Shown here in pieces: positions 59,682 through 64,000 of a stretch of DNA of 64,000 bases (position 1 is the stretch's first letter; each line of letters opens with the position of its first letter). The position numbers and the translations under genes are program-made. The DNA is taken from contig OZ037896.1 of assembly GCA_964035575.1 (NCBI GenBank), positions 1,116,001 to 1,180,000 on the forward strand, written 5' to 3'. This stretch comes from Rhynchopus sp. YZ270_cl-10. Taxonomy: Eukaryota; Euglenozoa; Diplonemea; Diplonemida; Diplonemidae. Under the pieces are notes generated by a model. That model worked only from the letters and a program-made list of their open reading frames with translations. It ran no database searches and was not told the origin of the DNA.

Positions 59682-60108
59682 AGCACCTTGGGATTTGTCC
59701 GTCAGGGGAACAGATGTCCACTAGCAGTGCAACACTTCCTTGTAGGAGGTAGGGGGGGAACAGGGGTTTGGGCTGGACCTGGTACTTCGTACGTTTGCCG
59801 ACTCGCAAAGTTCGAAGACCAGCTTCGGGAGAGCGATGTGCAGTCATTTGGGAATGGGTTTTGTGGGGTTTGTTTTGTGGGGTTCATGAGTTTCATGGAT
59901 TGTGCTGTTGGTCACCGTTGCATGCCAACAAGCAGCGTTAGGGTGTCATGCAGAGTCAGGTCTCTGAGTGCTGTGCACCTTCGTCTTTATGATGTAAGGC
60001 AAAGACTGACTACAGCAAGGCTTCTCATCCTACCAACGTTTCTCTTGCGAGAATGAAGTCGTCCACAGAAGGTGCTTGCACAAAAACTTCACCTTTTTTT
60101 TTTTGCAG
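59682..60108. other. Leader region of the ankyrin-AAA gene
   Basis: Mixed sequence ending in TTTTTTTTTTTGCAG at 60108, an acceptor-like site 52 bases before the start codon. No gene. Confidence 0.4.
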
Positions 60109-60159
60109 GGGTTTTCACGGCACCCAAGACAGTGCCGACACAGGGGGCACAGCAGACGA

Positions 60160-63100
60160 ATGTCTGACATGGATGTACTTCTGCTGGAAGCTGCCAAGCG
60201 TGGTGATGTCAGTGCAGTTTCGAGGCTCCTACTAGACGGTGCGAAGGTCGACACAGGTGACAGCCACGGTACGCAGATATGACCCCTTTCCCCGCTCCCC
60301 CGCTCCCCCGCTTCCTCATTATCCAGTGTGTTCAACGAAGCGCATTGCTTTGCCAGTGCCTTCATCCGCCGATGAACGGCGTGTGCACTTTCAACTCCTC
60401 TTTCTTGAAGGTTTTCCTCCTTTTGTAGATGAGCCTAACCATCTTGTCTTTCTTCCCTTCCCTGACATATCCCATGTCTTGCGAAGGTCACTCATCGCAT
60501 GCCAAACGATACGATGGTCTCCCATTCCACCCCGGTGCACCGGTCATGTACCAAGGTGCACTGTCACGAGAGGGCTGTTGTATTTCAAGCCAAGTTTTTT
60601 TTTTTTTGGACGTCAAACACATTTGGATTACTACCGAAATGCAACTTCCCTTTTGTTATTTTTGCAACTTGTTTGTACGCCAAACACATTTGGCCCACTG
60701 TATTACCCTAGCCTAGTTGCTTTGACTACTGCACACATACACCACCGCAGGCGTTACTCCGTTGCACTTCGCAGCCTTCCATGGGCACAACGACGTCCTC
60801 ACCGTGCTCTTGGAACATGGTGCCACATGCAGTGCAAAGAACGCAACGGGTATGGAAAAACAACACTGATGATGCCTTGTGTTCCCACCCCTTACCCATG
60901 AAAACCGTATGAGCAAATACAGAACGTTGCTATTCTGGACGCTGGTTTTGGTTTTATCAGTGGTGACCCATCACAAAACGAGGGTTGAGGATCAACTTTA
61001 TATTTAGTAGTGGTTCAGTATGAGGTGCAGCCCGGTGGCTATTGTTCAGCGTTTTTTGTTTGTGATGTCAAACAGTGAAACCAAGAGAAAAAAACAAAAG
61101 CGTATTTTCAACGTTATGATGTCCCAAAATTACCTGGGCCTCAATACACATTACCACAGAACTGTAGCCACTTTTTTTTGGTCGCTTTCAACCCACCGCA
61201 ACACCGCCACAGGCAAGACGGCCCTTCACGTAGCCTCCATGCAGAACAACGTGGAGGCTGTGCTTTCCCTGACCGATGCTGGTGCCGATGCAGGAGCACG
61301 TGACAAGGAGGGCATTACACCTCTGCTTGCAGCCACACAGAAGGGCTACGGAGAGGTTGTCACAGCGCTCATCACACCCGACAGCGTCGGCATCACAGAT
61401 GCGCAAGGTATGGCAAAGAGACCGGGTACGTTAGCAGTGTGGATGTGTGGGTCGTGTTTGAAGCGTTCTTTTTTGTCCGCCAAGAGAGAGCACTTCGAAA
61501 GGAGGCAATCAAAAGTTGTCCAAGAAGGGTGACTCCCGGGCCCACTTCGTTTTTCACAACCTGGTGTAAAGTATTTCTTTCTTCCTCGAGAGCAGTGATC
61601 TGATGCCTTTTTCTTCTAGAGGGGACGTTCCGTGTCCCGAAAAAGATGATCACTCACAATGTACTCCACGATTGGTCTTCTACGTTCTGTTTTTTTTCTT
61701 CTTTGGGAAAGGAAGAGGGGATGTCGGGATTTGTTTGATGCTCTTCTGAGGGCATGTTTTGTTTCATTTCCATCTTCACTCTGTTTGCGTCTTCCCCCCT
61801 TTTGTAACTCTCTTCCTCCCCACAGGACGAACCGCACTGCACCACGCAGCACAACGTGGCCACGACACAATCTGCATCAACCTCATGGTCGGCGGTGCAG
61901 ACTGGACAGCCAAGGACGCGCAGGGGCTCACCCCACGCGAGCTTGCGGAGCGTAGTGGCCACCGCCGCACTGTGCTTCTCTTTGAGGAGCACCTGACGGC
62001 AGCGGCTGCTGGCAAGGCACTTCGCGAGGCGGCGGAACGTGGCGACGAGGCTGGTGTGCAGACGGCCATTACACAGGGCGCAGCAGCGAGCGCAGTGGAC
62101 ACGAAAGGGCGCACCGCACTGCATCTGGCATGCGCGCACAATGCTGCGACGGTTCGTGGTGTGATCGATGCGTTGATAGTGTCAGGCTGCAACGTCGACA
62201 CACCAGACGCAGAGGGCACGACACCACTCCACACTGCCATCGCTGCAGGGAACCTCACTGCCATCAAGGCACTTCTGATTCACGGCGCGCAGGTCAACAC
62301 TCCAGACACAACTGGAGGCACCGCACTGCACCATGCTGCAAGGATTTCCGCCACCACCACTGTTGCACGCCTGCTAGAAGAAAGGGTAGACCTCCTTGCG
62401 ACAGACATGAATGGACAGACTGCGCTGCAGACTGCAGAGAAGAGCAGCGAATGCGCGACGTTGCTGTCCAATGCGCAGGACATCTTGTTTGATGCAATGA
62501 CCAAGGAGGAAACCCCGTTTGATTGGGATGTGTTCCGCGAGACAGATGGGTGGCGTGCCTGGCGCAGCCCTGCTGGCGGCACCCTCCTGCACATCTCGGC
62601 ATGGGGTGGGGGTGTGACAGCAACGACACGGCTTCTTAGCATCTACCCGGAACTGCTTTCTGTTGTGGATAACGAAGGGTGGACCGCACTGCACGTGGCG
62701 GTGCGGCAGAAGCAGAACAAAGTGGTGGCAGCGATGGTTGCATCTCAAGGGTTCTACGCTGCTGCGCAGGTTGTCTCCGAAGGGCGCACTGCACTGCACG
62801 TGGCTGCAAGCGTTGGGGGCGATGTAAAGGTTCTTTTAGACTCAGGACGGTTCGATCTGAGTCTAAAAGACGCAGATGATAAGACAGCAGAAGACGTGGC
62901 GCGTGCAAATGGGCATCTTGAGATCGCCGATACGATCTTGCAGTACACAGCCGAACGGAACCGTGGTCCAACCACAGAGCAATGCCTGCAGGAATGGGTT
63001 GCACCGCATGGAAAGGTCGACCCAGCGCGCCGTCTGATGTACCGTGCTGCTCAAGTGTCGTCAGAGTCAATGTGCATGGCGTGCAACACCCCTGCCCTAG

Positions 63101-64000
63101 AGGTGCCCATACAGCGTATACGAGAGGGAACATTTGATGTGTTAAACGCAGCGATTCTGAAGTCAAGCCGTGTGGAGAACATTCTTCTTGCTTTGGGCTA
63201 TGCCATGAGCGAGCTGTGTGGTACGCAGGATGTCGAAGACGCGTTGAAGCTGCATGAGGAGCAGAATATACTGCCTTGGGTGGCGCGGGGTGATGGGGGG
63301 AAGCCGGTGCTGTCGGCGTTGTACTTTTTAGCGCATTCGCGCTTGGCGAGGCTGCGTGGGCGTGCAAACACGGCGGACGCACTGTGCGTTCTGTTCGCAA
63401 AGTTCCCCGGGCACGCCCCGTGGCTGCAGCCCACCGAACAGCGTGCCGTCTCACGCCAGCACCCACACCGCGGCCACGACACAACACCGTTACAACAGAT
63501 CCGCTCGTTGGTCGCCGCACACCACATGAAAGAGGTTGCGGACACTGCCTCACACCAGCCCCCTGCTCTGCACGCTCCGTGGTACTTTCTGCTTGGGAAT
63601 CCTGGTTCAGGGAGGACAACATGTTCTGGGTTGTTGGGCGATGTTCTGGCAGAGGTCTCTGGGCATGCGGTCGTGCATATGACCGGTGCGTGTGTGGAGC
63701 AGTTGGGGGTGGGGCTAGGGGAGGTTGTGTCGCGGGAAGTGGGGGTGGGTAAGAAGGCGGTGCTGGTGGTGGATGCGCCGTGTGTGCTTGGGGGTGTGTG
63801 CATGCAGGCGTTTGCTGCTGCGGCTAAGTGGATTCACAGTACGGTGCTTGCGGGGACCGCGGCAGACTGCGAGGTGCTCCGCGCACAGTCCCGCCCTGTC
63901 TGTGTGGTGCAGCTGGAGGACTTCACCGCCTCGGAGCTGACGCTCATCTGGGAGACGCAGCTTGCACGTCGTTACTACACCCACGGTGATGCAGTCAGGT
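60160..64000 (+). CDS. Ankyrin-repeat protein with C-terminal AAA-like P-loop domain (3' end outside window)
   Basis: Exons 60160-60268, 60751-60849, 61213-61407 and 61826 onward join in frame. All three introns are phase 1 and split the glycine codon of the DxxGxTxLH repeat motif. The start is MSDMDVLLLEAAKRGDVSAV. Ten or more ankyrin repeats run to about 62960 (GVTPLHFAAFHGHND, GKTALHVASMQNN, GRTALHHAAQRGHD, GTTPLHTAIAAGN, GRTALHVAASVGG). A helical linker follows. At 63589-63620 comes FLLGNPGSGRTTC, a Walker A of the CbxX/CfqX-type AAA+ group, with arginine in place of the usual lysine. AVLVVDAP (63755-63780) stands where Walker B is expected, without the following acidic residue. Nucleotide hydrolysis is therefore doubtful. 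Ankyrin-CbxX fusions are known in protists and bacteria; partners unknown. Confidence 0.82.
60361..60400 (+). repeat. Short repeat, family H9, inside intron 1
   Basis: TCATCCGCCGATGAACGG followed by GTGTGCACTTTCAACTCC. It lies 110 bases ahead of an H3 copy in the same intron. Confidence 0.65.
60510..60594 (+). repeat. Hairpin repeat, family H3, inside intron 1
   Basis: CGATGGTCTCCCATTCCACC, CCGGTGCACCGGTCATG, CAAGGTGCACTGTCACGAGA, TGTATTTCAAGCCAAG. CCGGTGCACCGG is a perfect palindrome. Sense orientation relative to the gene. Confidence 0.7.

Noticed and set aside
59760-59860. Possible tRNA (GTTCGAAGACC resembles a B box)
   Set aside because: No matching A box, acceptor stem or anticodon arm at the right spacing.

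Overview
The window looks like nuclear DNA of a protist, most probably a euglenozoan and within that group best matched by a diplonemid-like flagellate. This is an inference (about 40-50% confidence). It rests on four things: every host gene I can support is on the + strand (co-directional arrays); many starts follow a polypyrimidine tract ending in AG, as at spliced-leader acceptor sites; a few genes also carry conventional GT-AG introns of several hundred bases, which argues against a kinetoplastid; and the retroelement at 3.0-8.3 kb has the gag / tyrosine recombinase / RT-RNase H order of the VIPER group known from trypanosomatids. All three standard stop codons are used.

Layout. 1.2-2.4 kb: mannose-6-phosphate isomerase. 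3.0-8.3 kb: an apparently whole, recent VIPER-like tyrosine-recombinase retroelement with split direct repeats. 9.2-10.9 kb: two DNA-transposon insertions, the second hAT-like and abutting the acceptor tract of a reticulon-like gene (10.96-11.47 kb). 11.8-12.2 kb: decayed DDE transposase. 12.6-13.6 kb: ankyrin protein. 16.5-21.4 kb: a secreted small protein, a degenerate EF-hand protein and a Pro/Gly-rich coiled-coil protein. 22-25.2 kb: two copies of a 1.1 kb repeat (third copy at 58.9 kb). 25.6-29.1 kb: a 1192-residue polytopic membrane protein. 29.1-41.7 kb: gene-poor, packed with foldback elements, a pogo-like element and short hairpin repeats. 41.8-42.9 kb: a type I membrane protein. 45.3-47.7 kb: a three-exon, probably mitochondrial PPR-like protein. 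48.3-51.5 kb: a tandem array of a small unrecognised gene family. 52.0-54.2 kb: a 2.2 kb foldback element with a second one nested in it. 54.4-57.0 kb: secreted alpha-L-rhamnosidase-like glycosidase. 60.2 kb to the end: an ankyrin-repeat protein leading into an AAA-like P-loop domain, cut by the window edge.

The most unusual general property is the intergenic and intronic landscape. Several families of short (35-110 bp) stem-loop repeats recur. The commonest has arms AAGGTGACTAAGC and GCTTAG..TTCATCTT around a loop ACGAGAG. At least three otherwise different families share the ACGAGAG-type loop, and nearly all copies lie in the same orientation as the genes. Other inverted-repeat elements show clear target-site duplications and are ordinary foldback or MITE-type transposons. 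The genes do not form an obvious pathway. No tRNA, rRNA or CRISPR array was seen.
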